A stretch of DNA of 64,000 nt. Source: Filimonas effusa (lineage in GTDB: Bacteria > Bacteroidota > Bacteroidia > Chitinophagales > Chitinophagaceae). The DNA lies in the NCBI RefSeq assembly GCF_004118675.1, contig NZ_SDHZ01000002.1:558001-622000 (forward strand). The letters are read 5' to 3'. Both the position numbers and the translations under genes were made by a program. Below, one piece after another: positions 1 through 8,389 of the stretch; within the stretch, counting starts at the first letter, position 1, and each line of letters opens with the position of its first letter. Under the pieces are notes generated by a model that saw nothing but the letters and a program-made list of their open reading frames with translations, searched no databases and was not told the DNA's origin.

Positions 1-2
1 CT

Positions 3-62
3 TCTGAACCCGTTCAGACAGAAGAGGCTTCTTCTACAGAAGAGAAAAACAATCCTGTATAG
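3..62 (+). CDS. C-terminal end of an unidentified protein (partial)
   Basis: The first bases hold an open frame ending in TAG at 60-62. It encodes an acidic, serine- and glutamate-rich tail (SEPVQTEEASSTEEKNNPV). It is followed within about 20 bases by a good intrinsic terminator, which supports a real gene end. The tail is too short and too low in complexity to assign a family. Acidic disordered tails of this kind occur on several ribosomal and translation proteins in Bacteroidetes, but that is only a guess. Confidence 0.6.
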   Translation, partial: SEPVQTEEASSTEEKNNPV

Positions 63-83
63 GCAATATTTCGATAAGGTTAA

Positions 84-114
84 AAGGCCGGCAAGATATT
101 TGCCGACCTTTTTT
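84..114 (+). terminator. Intrinsic terminator after the first partial gene
   Basis: A hairpin with arms of the form GGCCGGCAA and TTGCCGACC (one mismatch) and a short GATAT-type loop is followed by a run of six T. It lies about 22 bases past the stop of the partial gene, where a transcript end is expected. Confidence 0.85.
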
Positions 115-158
115 ATTCTCAAAAAATTCAACCATTATTATTCACCATCCACTAGACT

Positions 159-1148
159 ATGACATTCACAAAAACCCGTTGGACCATTGAGTCCGACCGT
201 ATCGTTATCCGTCCCTTTCGCATGTTCTTTTTAATGGGATGGATACTTGCTATTATTTATGTCGTCATCTTTTTAGGTTACAGAGGTTTTAGTTCTCAAA
301 GTCCTATGGGATCTACCCCTTTCGCATTGTTCCTCCTGGCCATCCTGGTGTTCTTTTTCCTGGGGGGATTTACTTATATCTGTTTTGACCGTAATACGGG
401 AAAAATGCAGAAGATGCTTTTTGGTTTTATTCCTGTAAGAACAATCAGTTTCGACAAATTATATAAAGTAAATATTGTAACTCATAATGCCGGCGGGTTC
501 AACTACAAGATATTTACGAAGGCCAATAAATATGGCAGAGGTACGGTCATCTCTTCGGGGTATAGCAAGGCAACCGATCGTAATGCTGTTGCCTTCAGTA
601 CGGAAGTGATCCCGCTTATTCACCAATATCTTGATTTCGCAGACCCGCTGCCTGCTGAACAGCCTGTTACCATACATGAATATCACTACTTCACCGAAGC
701 CGGCGGTGTTTATCAATTAAAAGCCAATCCGACCGGTACACTGATCCTTGGATTGGCCTGTTTATTCGTTGGTATTCATGAGATGACGCCGCTTGCGTGG
801 TTACAAAATACAAGTACATTCGGGAAGCTCATCGTAGTTATTTTCCCTACCCTGCTGGGGATTATTTTTATTTCGGCAGCATTCACCAAAATCACACTTG
901 ATACCAACACCAGGATCATTGAGCGCAAAAGTCCTATAGGCATCAATGCCCATCGTTACAACTTCAGCGAGTTTGTAAATTTCCAGACAATACGTAAAAC
1001 TTATAACGGCGTTTATACCGGCACTGATGTGATCATGTATTTTCAGAAGGAAGGGAGCAATAAACAAAAGGCGTTGCTAATATCCAGTTTACGTAATACC
1101 CAGAAAATTGAGCGGCTTATACAAGAGATAGAAAGTATAATGAAGTAA
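159..1148 (+). CDS. Multi-pass membrane protein of unknown function
   Basis: This 329-residue protein is not recognised as a named family. Four hydrophobic segments are visible: around residues 23-43 (MFFLMGWILAIIYVVIFLGY), 55-75 (FALFLLAILVFFFLGG), about 193-207 (LILGLACLFVGIH) and about 225-245 (LIVVIFPTLLGIIFISAAF). They form two pairs of helices, each followed by a soluble, beta-rich stretch. The two halves share the pattern of a helix pair, then a line such as FDRNTGKMQKM or LDTNTRIIERK, then FDKL/FSEF. This suggests an internal duplication of a bacterial PH-like (bPH) membrane domain, which is inference. ATG start; the following hydrolase gene starts 40 bases downstream, so the two may be co-transcribed. 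Confidence 0.75.
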   Translation: MTFTKTRWTIESDRIVIRPFRMFFLMGWILAIIYVVIFLGYRGFSSQSPMGSTPFALFLLAILVFFFLGGFTYICFDRNTGKMQKMLFGFIPVRTISFDKLYKVNIVTHNAGGFNYKIFTKANKYGRGTVISSGYSKATDRNAVAFSTEVIPLIHQYLDFADPLPAEQPVTIHEYHYFTEAGGVYQLKANPTGTLILGLACLFVGIHEMTPLAWLQNTSTFGKLIVVIFPTLLGIIFISAAFTKITLDTNTRIIERKSPIGINAHRYNFSEFVNFQTIRKTYNGVYTGTDVIMYFQKEGSNKQKALLISSLRNTQKIERLIQEIESIMK

Positions 1149-1188
1149 TTTCACGAGGCATACAGTGTAATCCTAAACACATACAGCC

Positions 1189-2160
1189 TTGAAAAGAAAT
1201 ACCCGGAAATATCTTTTAATCATATTGGCGATCCTATTCATTGGCATGAATGTGATCGCCTTTTTTCATGCTTATAAGTTCACCCATTTCGCCAGTACCG
1301 GGAGCAAAACACAGGCACCGGGTAAGCTGGCGACTACTGGAAAGATAAAAGCTTTAGTTTTCGGCATCAGCAATCCGCGACCAGAGAACAATCCAAAACC
1401 ACAGGAGGCGTATCGGACCATTGTACTGGAAAGCAATAAGAAAATTGAATGCTGGTATAAGAGCAGCCAAGTTAATCCGGCAAAGGGCACTGTGATACTG
1501 TTTCACGGGTATGGCGGAGAGAAATCGTCGATGATTGACAAGGCGGGTATTTTTGATAGTCTTGGTTATCATACTTTGCTTGTTGATTTCATGGGGAGCG
1601 GCGGTTCGGAAGGGAATACCACCACTATCGGTTACAAGGAAGCTGCGCAGGTTAAAACTGCTTATGAATATATACGGGGGAAGGGGGAAAAGAATGTTTA
1701 TCTTTTTGGCACTTCGATGGGATCGGCGGCTATTATGAAAGCAATTCATGATGATCAACTGAAGGTAAAAGGTATTATTGTTGAATGTCCGTTTGGCTCG
1801 CTTTACACTACTGTTTGTGCACGTTTTCACAACATACATGCTCCAGCTTTTCCAATGGCGGCTTTACTTGTTTTCTGGGGCGGAGTACAGAATGGCTATT
1901 GGGCTTTTGGTCATAACCCTGCCACGTATGCGAAAGCTATCAGTTGTCCAACGCTACTGCTTTATGGGGAGCAGGATCAAAATGTGAGTAAGGCAGAAAC
2001 GGATGAGATATATGCCAACCTGCAAGGGGAAAAGCGACTTTGTACCTATCCGCTTGCAGGTCACGAAAACTATCTAAAGAAATACAGGCAGGCGTGGACA
2101 AATGACGTAACCTTGTTCCTGCAACCGTTAAACCGGCAGACTTTTGAGCAAGAGGATTGA
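1189..2160 (+). CDS. Membrane-anchored alpha/beta hydrolase (serine hydrolase)
   Basis: The 323-residue protein begins at a TTG codon (1189-1191), directly before a KRNTRK basic stretch and a hydrophobic anchor (YLLIILAILFIGMNVIAFF). The catalytic part therefore faces the periplasm. Hydrolase signatures are visible: the oxyanion motif VILFHGYGGEK, the nucleophile elbow FGTSMGSAA (GxSxG, Ser nucleophile), the acid-loop line LLLYGEQDQNVS and the late histidine in AGHENY. This is the serine-aminopeptidase/esterase type of alpha/beta hydrolase; substrate unknown. It converges with the gene ending at 2213. No strong terminator is seen between the two, only a weak GGTT/AACC pairing at 2160-2184. 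Confidence 0.85.
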   Translation: MKRNTRKYLLIILAILFIGMNVIAFFHAYKFTHFASTGSKTQAPGKLATTGKIKALVFGISNPRPENNPKPQEAYRTIVLESNKKIECWYKSSQVNPAKGTVILFHGYGGEKSSMIDKAGIFDSLGYHTLLVDFMGSGGSEGNTTTIGYKEAAQVKTAYEYIRGKGEKNVYLFGTSMGSAAIMKAIHDDQLKVKGIIVECPFGSLYTTVCARFHNIHAPAFPMAALLVFWGGVQNGYWAFGHNPATYAKAISCPTLLLYGEQDQNVSKAETDEIYANLQGEKRLCTYPLAGHENYLKKYRQAWTNDVTLFLQPLNRQTFEQED

Positions 2161-2212
2161 GGTTCATGGCTTATTTTTAATAACCTGCAAACCTGCTGCC
2201 CAGTTTTTACAC

Positions 2213-3310
2213 CTACTTTACATATTCTTCTTTGGAGAGATCATCCATGATAGTACATACAAACAAGCCCCTTTTTCCTTTTCCTGCGGCGTCGGCGACT
2301 TTACCTTCGAGAATGCTTTGGCCTGTATCGCCGGGGTCGTTGCCTTTTCCGAGGGGCCAGGAACCATAGGTATCTTTAATGGCGATGCCGGATATCGAGG
2401 CAATGCTGAGGCCGAAATCGGTACAGTTATTTTTATTAAGATGATAACGTTCCCTGGAGTACTGCCTGATCTTTCGCAGCACCTGCCTGAACTGATGCCG
2501 TGTGATAAATTTGGCCACCAGCTCATCCCAGCTATGGTCTTCATCGTCTTTAAATACAGAGGCAGTATTGGGTTTCAGCGGCGTTGCGGATAGCAGATTT
2601 TCTTTTTCCGGGTAAAAGCCAAAGGTTCTGCTTACATGGCTTCCGTCGTCATGGAATTTTACCAGCGTAATAAACATATGGCCTACGTTGCCGAATAAGG
2701 CATAACTTTTCCTGCTTCCGGGTCTAGGTTGTTTGATATGCAGCAATACGCCGTAAGCCACTCCTGCTTCTTCATCCCTGAAGGGGGCGGTAATTTCGGC
2801 CAACCTCAGGGGGCGGCCTGTTTTCTTTCTATTCTTATTCTGAAGCAGGAGCGTATCGGTTATGTTGCGTGACAAGTAAGGGATAAACCTGGCAAGAATG
2901 CTATCCGGCACCTCTCCTACGGCGTGTATGGTCATGGAATCCGGGGGTTGCTGGCGGAGCCTTTCCGAGAGAGAAAATATTTTCATTGAGGCTGCATAGG
3001 CTTTTACCCTTGCCAGTAACACAGCGAGCCGCAGGGAAGCGCGTGGCGACAAAAACGGCAGGCCTTTGTGTTGTTCCTCTTTTCCCGCTATATATGCCAG
3101 GGAGTCATGGACAGCCATAGGGCCGAAGAAATCTAAAGCGGGGACGGTGTTGCTATCGATATTGGTAACAAAAGTATCAGCCGGCGACAGGTGCAATGTA
3201 TCGGGTTGTTGCGCCTGTACGGCACCTATGAAAAACAAGGCCCCTACCAGCATCAGCTTTCTGACGGCGCGCAGATTGGAAAACAATGTGGGTTCACACA
3301 TAAGAGACAT
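2213..3310 (-). CDS. Secreted protein with a possible papain-like Cys/His core, function unknown
   Basis: This 365-residue protein has a signal peptide around residues 17-34 (KLMLVGALFFIGAVQAQQ), so it is exported. In the C-terminal half a conserved-looking histidine in NVGHMFITLVKF is followed about 85 residues later by a cysteine in HLNKNNCTDFGLSIA. That His-then-Cys arrangement, with an asparagine-rich NNCTDF turn, resembles circularly permuted NlpC/P60 or papain-like proteins. This is inference from motif layout only. It lies 165 bases downstream of the esterase gene at 3476 on the same strand and may be the last gene of the pectin locus or an unrelated gene. A later start (MLVGALFF) is also possible. 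Confidence 0.75.
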   Translation of the reverse strand: MSLMCEPTLFSNLRAVRKLMLVGALFFIGAVQAQQPDTLHLSPADTFVTNIDSNTVPALDFFGPMAVHDSLAYIAGKEEQHKGLPFLSPRASLRLAVLLARVKAYAASMKIFSLSERLRQQPPDSMTIHAVGEVPDSILARFIPYLSRNITDTLLLQNKNRKKTGRPLRLAEITAPFRDEEAGVAYGVLLHIKQPRPGSRKSYALFGNVGHMFITLVKFHDDGSHVSRTFGFYPEKENLLSATPLKPNTASVFKDDEDHSWDELVAKFITRHQFRQVLRKIRQYSRERYHLNKNNCTDFGLSIASISGIAIKDTYGSWPLGKGNDPGDTGQSILEGKVADAAGKGKRGLFVCTIMDDLSKEEYVK

Positions 3311-3475
3311 ACAGCTATCGGGTTTATTGCCACCAATGGTTTTTCAGCCCAGCACAAAAGTCCATCTTTTAGATAGAATAATTAAATTTATTATTTCCTG
3401 CCCGGGCGACATAGGGCAGCTTCTCCATTGATCAAGGTTGATGCTGCCGATGGTCTGCATTACTTTGTTACGATA

Positions 3476-4858
3476 CTATTTCAAGCGTTTAGCTTTCTTT
3501 CCCGGGATGACGGCGGGAGGTGTAAGGTACTGTTTATAGAAAGTATAGAGCTGGCCGAGATCTTTACCTGTTTGCGGAACAGAGTGGCCTGTACCGTAGT
3601 TTACCAGTGTGGTGTTAGGGACATTTAATGAGTCGAGCCGGGCTTTAAAATGTTTTAGCTGTTGCTGGTAGTATTTTTCATCATCGGTGTTATAGAAGAA
3701 GAAAACCGGGGCTGTACGGGATGACTGAACCAGGCCTGCCGCGCCCATAGACAGCCAGCGTTCATAGTTTGTTTGCAGTGGTCCCCATACCAATGGGCAG
3801 CGTGTTTCAAGGTTACCATCGCCGTCATTTGCTGCGTTATAGATCTGCGTATAATCGAATACGCCGGGGCCGAGTGCGGCGGCCTGCACATTAGATGCAA
3901 TAGCTCTATTAAAACCTGCGTTTTCAAATCCGGGAACCTGTTTATCACCAATAGCCAGAGAACCGGCTGTAGCACCTCTTGAAAAGCCAAACACACCTAT
4001 TTTACCTGATAAGCCCAGGCTGTTACCCAGCTTACGTAAAGTGCGAATGGCAGACTTTACTTTTTGGGCTGCATCGGGATTGGTTTGAAACGATTTGTAG
4101 GCATCGTTAGGGCCATTAACGGGTTTCCCTTTTCCCCAGGGGCAATATTTCGGGTGATCGGCAATGGCCCAGGCTATACCGTTGGCGGGGGCTCCTTCCA
4201 GGAAAGAGTCGTTAAAACCTGCCAGGGTATAGGGCAGATTCAGCCTCTGGTCTTTATTGTCGCTGGTAAGCTGTTTTCTTTTAGCATCGTAGGTTGCATA
4301 GCTGTTGCTATAGGAGAACGAGATTATCACAGGTACTTTTACTGCTGCGTTGGCCGGATAAATGAGGTCCATGTGCAATGTATCGCCCTGTTTATATTCT
4401 GCCGGGGTATTGTATACGGAAGGATCGTCTACGAAGTAAGGGATATCGCGGGTCATGCGGTATCCTTCGAAGAGGACATAAGACCTGTAGAGCGAACAAT
4501 CATTTAATCCGCAGAAGGAGCCGGCTGCAATTGCGTCGTTGATGGCGATGATATCATCGTTGATAAAGGGCGATACCGTATTGGGATTGCCGGCGTAATT
4601 CAATTCTATTACGCGATAGCCTTGTGCGCATAACCAGGCCACATTCTTAGCGTTGCTGTTTCTGCCTATCTTTTTTATGTTCAGGTTTTCGAGATAAACG
4701 ACGGTTGCGTACTTGCCTGTATGATCTTTAAAAGGCGCTTTGGCTTCGGTTACCTTGTAAACAATATCGTGACCTGTAACCTTGCTTGGCCATTTACCTG
4801 TTGCGGCGTGCAAAGTAGCAGTAACGAATAAGAAGAGACAGAAGATGATTTTATACAT
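3476..4858 (-). CDS. Secreted alpha/beta hydrolase, probable carbohydrate esterase
   Basis: I take the ATG at 4858 (MYKIIFCLFLFVTATLHAATG), giving a clean signal peptide and a 460-residue precursor; an upstream in-frame ATG at 4882 would spoil the signal sequence. The fold is alpha/beta hydrolase: a strand and oxyanion line VPVIISFSYSNSY, the nucleophile elbow VFGFSRGATAG (GxSxG), a late acidic loop FFFYNTDDEKYY and a histidine in GTGHSVPQ. The gene follows the esterase-pectin methylesterase fusion by 64 bases on the same strand. That suggests a role in de-esterifying pectin side groups such as acetyl or feruloyl, but the substrate is inferred from context. Confidence 0.8.
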   Translation of the reverse strand: MYKIIFCLFLFVTATLHAATGKWPSKVTGHDIVYKVTEAKAPFKDHTGKYATVVYLENLNIKKIGRNSNAKNVAWLCAQGYRVIELNYAGNPNTVSPFINDDIIAINDAIAAGSFCGLNDCSLYRSYVLFEGYRMTRDIPYFVDDPSVYNTPAEYKQGDTLHMDLIYPANAAVKVPVIISFSYSNSYATYDAKRKQLTSDNKDQRLNLPYTLAGFNDSFLEGAPANGIAWAIADHPKYCPWGKGKPVNGPNDAYKSFQTNPDAAQKVKSAIRTLRKLGNSLGLSGKIGVFGFSRGATAGSLAIGDKQVPGFENAGFNRAIASNVQAAALGPGVFDYTQIYNAANDGDGNLETRCPLVWGPLQTNYERWLSMGAAGLVQSSRTAPVFFFYNTDDEKYYQQQLKHFKARLDSLNVPNTTLVNYGTGHSVPQTGKDLGQLYTFYKQYLTPPAVIPGKKAKRLK

Positions 4859-4922
4859 AGAACATGCTGATAAAAGCGGCAAGGTAACGAAAATGGAGAG
4901 GTTGCAGGTGCAACCGGCGGCA

Positions 4923-6830
4923 TCACTTCACCGGCAGCCATCCGCGGAAGATGGCGGACAGCGTGTACGCTTCGGCATCTTTGGCACTTAGCTGCCGGCT
5001 CCAGGCTACCCGTTTACCTGTTGCTGCGCCTGCGCCTTTGTTGTTGTATTCAGCATAACAGGCGGTGCTTTCATTTGCAACGTTGTCCCAGTTGTGCCAG
5101 CCTTCGGGTAAGATATGTTCTTCCATTTCGCATTCAATGAAAGCTACTTTGGCGTATGCGCGCCAGGGCCGGCCCAGGTAGACTTTTTTTGCTTCGTCAT
5201 TTGCAATGAGCTTACACCTGAAGAAGACATAGCCGAACTGTTGCAGCGGCGTAGTAGATGCTGCGGTTATATAGGAGTTGTTTAGACTTTTTATGGTGCA
5301 ATCCTGAAATACAGCGGTTGCATTTCCGAAGATGAAGTCTGTTGTTCCCGCGATGAGGCAGTTCGCGTAGTATTGCCTGTTGCTATCGCCAGCGGTGAGC
5401 AAAGTATCCTGGTTGCCCAGGAGACTGCAGTTGCGGATCACAAAACGATCGCCATCGACATGGAGCGCTACCGCCTGCCCTACACGTCCGGCTGTATTTT
5501 CGATGGTAAGGTTTTCCATTGTGATATCATTACCCTGTACTCTCACCGTATATGAGTTGAAGGTGCTGAACTTTTCCTTTTTTGAAGTATCGGCGTTCAT
5601 GAATTTGCCGGAGTAGTCGGCATTGGTGATGATCGTTTTTTCCCTGCTTTCGCCGATGAAAGAGACATCGGAGAGCCATGAGGGCACTATGATCTTTTCG
5701 TGATAAGTACCGTTTTTAATGTGGATATTGATGTGTACGGGGGAATAGGCCCGTACTGCGTTTATAGCATCCTGGATAGTGCGATAATCGCCAGTTCCAT
5801 CCTGGGCGACAGTAATGTTTGTGCGGCCCTGTACAGCTTTAGCGGTAAAGGCTTTTTGAAGGAAGTCGTTGATGTGCCGGACCATTGGCTGGAACCAGGG
5901 ATCGAACAGGGGGAAGCTGTGAGGCGCATCATCGAAGGTATGGACCTGGGTGTAGATGCCGTTTTCGCTAAGGATCCTGATATAGTCTTCCCTTCCGGCG
6001 TGCATACGTGCCACCGAGCTATTGATGAATAAAGTTGGCGGGGTATTGGCACCTGCGTAAGACAAGGGGGATGCCGCTTCCCAGAGCCCGGGTTGTTGTT
6101 TGCGTGTATAGCCCATCCAGAGCGTGCCTGCGGAGGGTCGTTTACTTTCATCGCCTTCACCAGATTCGGGGTGGACAAAAGATAAGGTGCCATCCAGATC
6201 TACTACTGCGTTTACACGGGAAGAGATACCGCTGTTGCAGCCGGGACCTTCGAACAGGGGCATGTTGCCTGTAGTGCCCATGAAGGCTGCCAGTTCGCCT
6301 CCTGCAGAGAAGCCCATAGCAACGATGCGTGCCGTATCGACCTGGTAAAGCGCCGCATTGGCTCTTACCCAGCGGATAGCCGTTTTAACATCGTAAACGC
6401 CTGCCGGGAAAAGCGCTTCGGTTGACAGGCGGTATTCGGGTGTGAAGCATACATAACCCAGGGCCGCCAGTTTCTGCATTAGCGGGTGATGCTGACTGCG
6501 GTTGCCTGAGCGCCAGCCACCGCCATGGATCATGATCACCGCCGTTCTTTTAGCGGCAGCTTTTTCTTTTGGATAAAAGACATCGAGGTTGAGCTTACGG
6601 GCGCCTATTGTGCAGTAGGTAACGTTATGTTTTTCGGCAACTGCTGCATCGGGGGCTTCCTGTACCAGTTTGATGAACGGGTGTGATTTAAGAGATGATT
6701 GAAATGCGCTGTGATTAGAATAGGATGTATCGGGCACACCTGTAAGTCCCGATAACATTTGGGCAAAGGCAGCAACCGGAGTTGCTGCCATAATAATACC
6801 CACCGCCCTTCTCATGAATCTGTGCTTCAT
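4923..6830 (-). CDS. Two-domain enzyme: N-terminal esterase fused to pectin methylesterase (CE8)
   Basis: The start is the ATG at 6830 (MKHRFMRRAVGIIMAATPVAAFAQ), which gives a signal peptide and 635 residues; upstream in-frame codons run into susD. Residues about 45-330 form an alpha/beta hydrolase of the BD-FAE/hormone-sensitive-lipase type: HGGGW oxyanion motif, GFSAGG nucleophile elbow and DDAPHSFP with the histidine. Residues about 337-635 are a right-handed beta-helix pectinesterase: opening NITVAQDGTGDYRTIQDAI, then LLGNQDTLL, TTDFIFGNATA and YLGRPWRAYAKV. These carry the two catalytic aspartates, a glutamine and the substrate-binding Arg/Trp of CE8 enzymes. It should remove methyl esters from homogalacturonan and possibly a second ester type. 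It starts 13 bases after the SusD stop. Confidence 0.93.
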   Translation of the reverse strand: MKHRFMRRAVGIIMAATPVAAFAQMLSGLTGVPDTSYSNHSAFQSSLKSHPFIKLVQEAPDAAVAEKHNVTYCTIGARKLNLDVFYPKEKAAAKRTAVIMIHGGGWRSGNRSQHHPLMQKLAALGYVCFTPEYRLSTEALFPAGVYDVKTAIRWVRANAALYQVDTARIVAMGFSAGGELAAFMGTTGNMPLFEGPGCNSGISSRVNAVVDLDGTLSFVHPESGEGDESKRPSAGTLWMGYTRKQQPGLWEAASPLSYAGANTPPTLFINSSVARMHAGREDYIRILSENGIYTQVHTFDDAPHSFPLFDPWFQPMVRHINDFLQKAFTAKAVQGRTNITVAQDGTGDYRTIQDAINAVRAYSPVHINIHIKNGTYHEKIIVPSWLSDVSFIGESREKTIITNADYSGKFMNADTSKKEKFSTFNSYTVRVQGNDITMENLTIENTAGRVGQAVALHVDGDRFVIRNCSLLGNQDTLLTAGDSNRQYYANCLIAGTTDFIFGNATAVFQDCTIKSLNNSYITAASTTPLQQFGYVFFRCKLIANDEAKKVYLGRPWRAYAKVAFIECEMEEHILPEGWHNWDNVANESTACYAEYNNKGAGAATGKRVAWSRQLSAKDAEAYTLSAIFRGWLPVK

Positions 6831-6843
6831 ATAAGTCTTTAGT

Positions 6844-8370
6844 TTATTGCCTTGGATAACCATTGTTCTGTTCGAGTTTCGGATTTGCCGTGATCTGTTC
6901 TGAAGGTATCGGATAAAGCGCCCTGAACGCTTCTGTTGTGCCAGTTTTGAAAGTCCATGTGCTGTTGAAATAGGAGCCAAAGCGGATCATATCCCTGCGG
7001 CGATGCCCTTCCCATATCAATTCTCTTGCTCTTTCTTCTTCTATGTTCTTCAATGTAAGCGCGGTGAGCGTGCTTGCATTACTTCTTTGCCTTACCTGGT
7101 TTACGAGGTTCAGGGCTTCGATGTTAGAACCGCTTGAGCGGAAGATCGCTTCTGCTTTGGTGAGCAGGATATCGGCATACCTGGTAAGGATAAGATCGTT
7201 GTCGGCGTTATAACCAGACCAGGCGGTGCCTACGGGTGTATATTTAAGGACCTTATATCCTTCATTATCTTCAGCGCTTACCAGGTCTTTTACGGGTACG
7301 AGGACCAGTTGCTGGCCATTGGCCATCCTGAGCGGTGTACCGTCGAGATAGGTTTGGGGGCCATATTCTATCAATCCCCTGCGTTTGTCCTGAGATTCGT
7401 ACCTATCCAGTGCTTCCTGGAAAGTGCTGTACCCGTTTGCCGGAGTGAAAGGTAGATTATATTTCTCTTTATCGAGCGCGTGCTGTGTATACAGAATAAA
7501 CTGGTTGTTACCTGCATTTTTGGAAGGATCGACAGAGAAGGAGGCTATTACTTCTTTAAAGCTTTTTTTGTTCGTGCTTTTGAAGTTATCTGCCACTTCG
7601 GCTTCAAGGCTGTAGGCGCCTGTATTGATAACGCTGTCGCACATGGCAATAGCTTTTGCCCATTGTTGTGTGCCTGTATAAACTTCGGCATTCAGGTAAA
7701 GCATTGCCAGTGCGCTAAAGATGGCTTCTTTTGTGAACCTGGGATAATAGGCTGCTTTGTTCACAGTTTTTACGGAAGGCAGGTCGTTTAGTGCGGCTTT
7801 CATTTCTGTTTCCACGAAGTTGAAGATCTCTGCTCTTTTTGTAGTAGCGGGCAGGTTGTTGGGATCGATCCTTGCAACTGTTACCAAAGGAACGTTACCC
7901 CAGAAGTCCATTGCATAGAAGTAACCATAGGCTCTCAATGCTCTTGTTTCCGCGATCTGTACTTTTAAGTTTTCGGCATTAGGAGAGGCGTTCAGGCTTT
8001 CCAACACGGCATTGGCTGTGCCTATTTCCTGGAAGATATAGAGCCAGGCGCGGCCGCTGGTAGCGTTAGCGGGTGTTACTTTATGGCGGATGATCTCGAT
8101 ATTGGAGGCATCGTACCATCCGCCACTTGCGCGGCCGGGGACGAGGAATTCATCGGTTCCGAATTCGGCGATCCGCCATGGATCATTTATATTCGACACC
8201 TGAGATAAAAGCTGATAAACGCCTACTACAGATGATAAAGCTTCTGCTTCGGTTCTATAATAAGTAGTTGGAGACAAGCTGCCAAAGGTTTCTTCGTCCA
8301 GTTTGGTACAGGCACTCAGGATGGATACACTCAATGCCATTGCAGCTATTTTATATAAACTCTTTTTCAT
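6844..8370 (-). CDS. SusD-family surface glycan-binding lipoprotein (pectin locus)
   Basis: The protein is about 508 residues from the ATG at 8370 (MKKSLYKIAAMAL), with the lipobox LSAC giving a lipidated cysteine near residue 21. An alternative start two codons upstream (MIMKK) is equally spaced. SusD features visible: the TPR-like N-terminal stretch with YRTEAEALSSVVGVYQLL, the line ALRAYGYFYAMDFWGNVPLV, the C-terminal LTRYADILLTKAEAIFRSSG and the final EERARELIWEGHRRRDMIRFG and YPIPSEQI. It forms the lid of the SusC transporter encoded immediately upstream and captures oligosaccharides at the cell surface. The downstream pectin methylesterase suggests pectic oligosaccharides as ligand. Confidence 0.95.
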   Translation of the reverse strand: MKKSLYKIAAMALSVSILSACTKLDEETFGSLSPTTYYRTEAEALSSVVGVYQLLSQVSNINDPWRIAEFGTDEFLVPGRASGGWYDASNIEIIRHKVTPANATSGRAWLYIFQEIGTANAVLESLNASPNAENLKVQIAETRALRAYGYFYAMDFWGNVPLVTVARIDPNNLPATTKRAEIFNFVETEMKAALNDLPSVKTVNKAAYYPRFTKEAIFSALAMLYLNAEVYTGTQQWAKAIAMCDSVINTGAYSLEAEVADNFKSTNKKSFKEVIASFSVDPSKNAGNNQFILYTQHALDKEKYNLPFTPANGYSTFQEALDRYESQDKRRGLIEYGPQTYLDGTPLRMANGQQLVLVPVKDLVSAEDNEGYKVLKYTPVGTAWSGYNADNDLILTRYADILLTKAEAIFRSSGSNIEALNLVNQVRQRSNASTLTALTLKNIEEERARELIWEGHRRRDMIRFGSYFNSTWTFKTGTTEAFRALYPIPSEQITANPKLEQNNGYPRQ

Positions 8371-8389
8371 AATCATTTCATTTTTTTCA

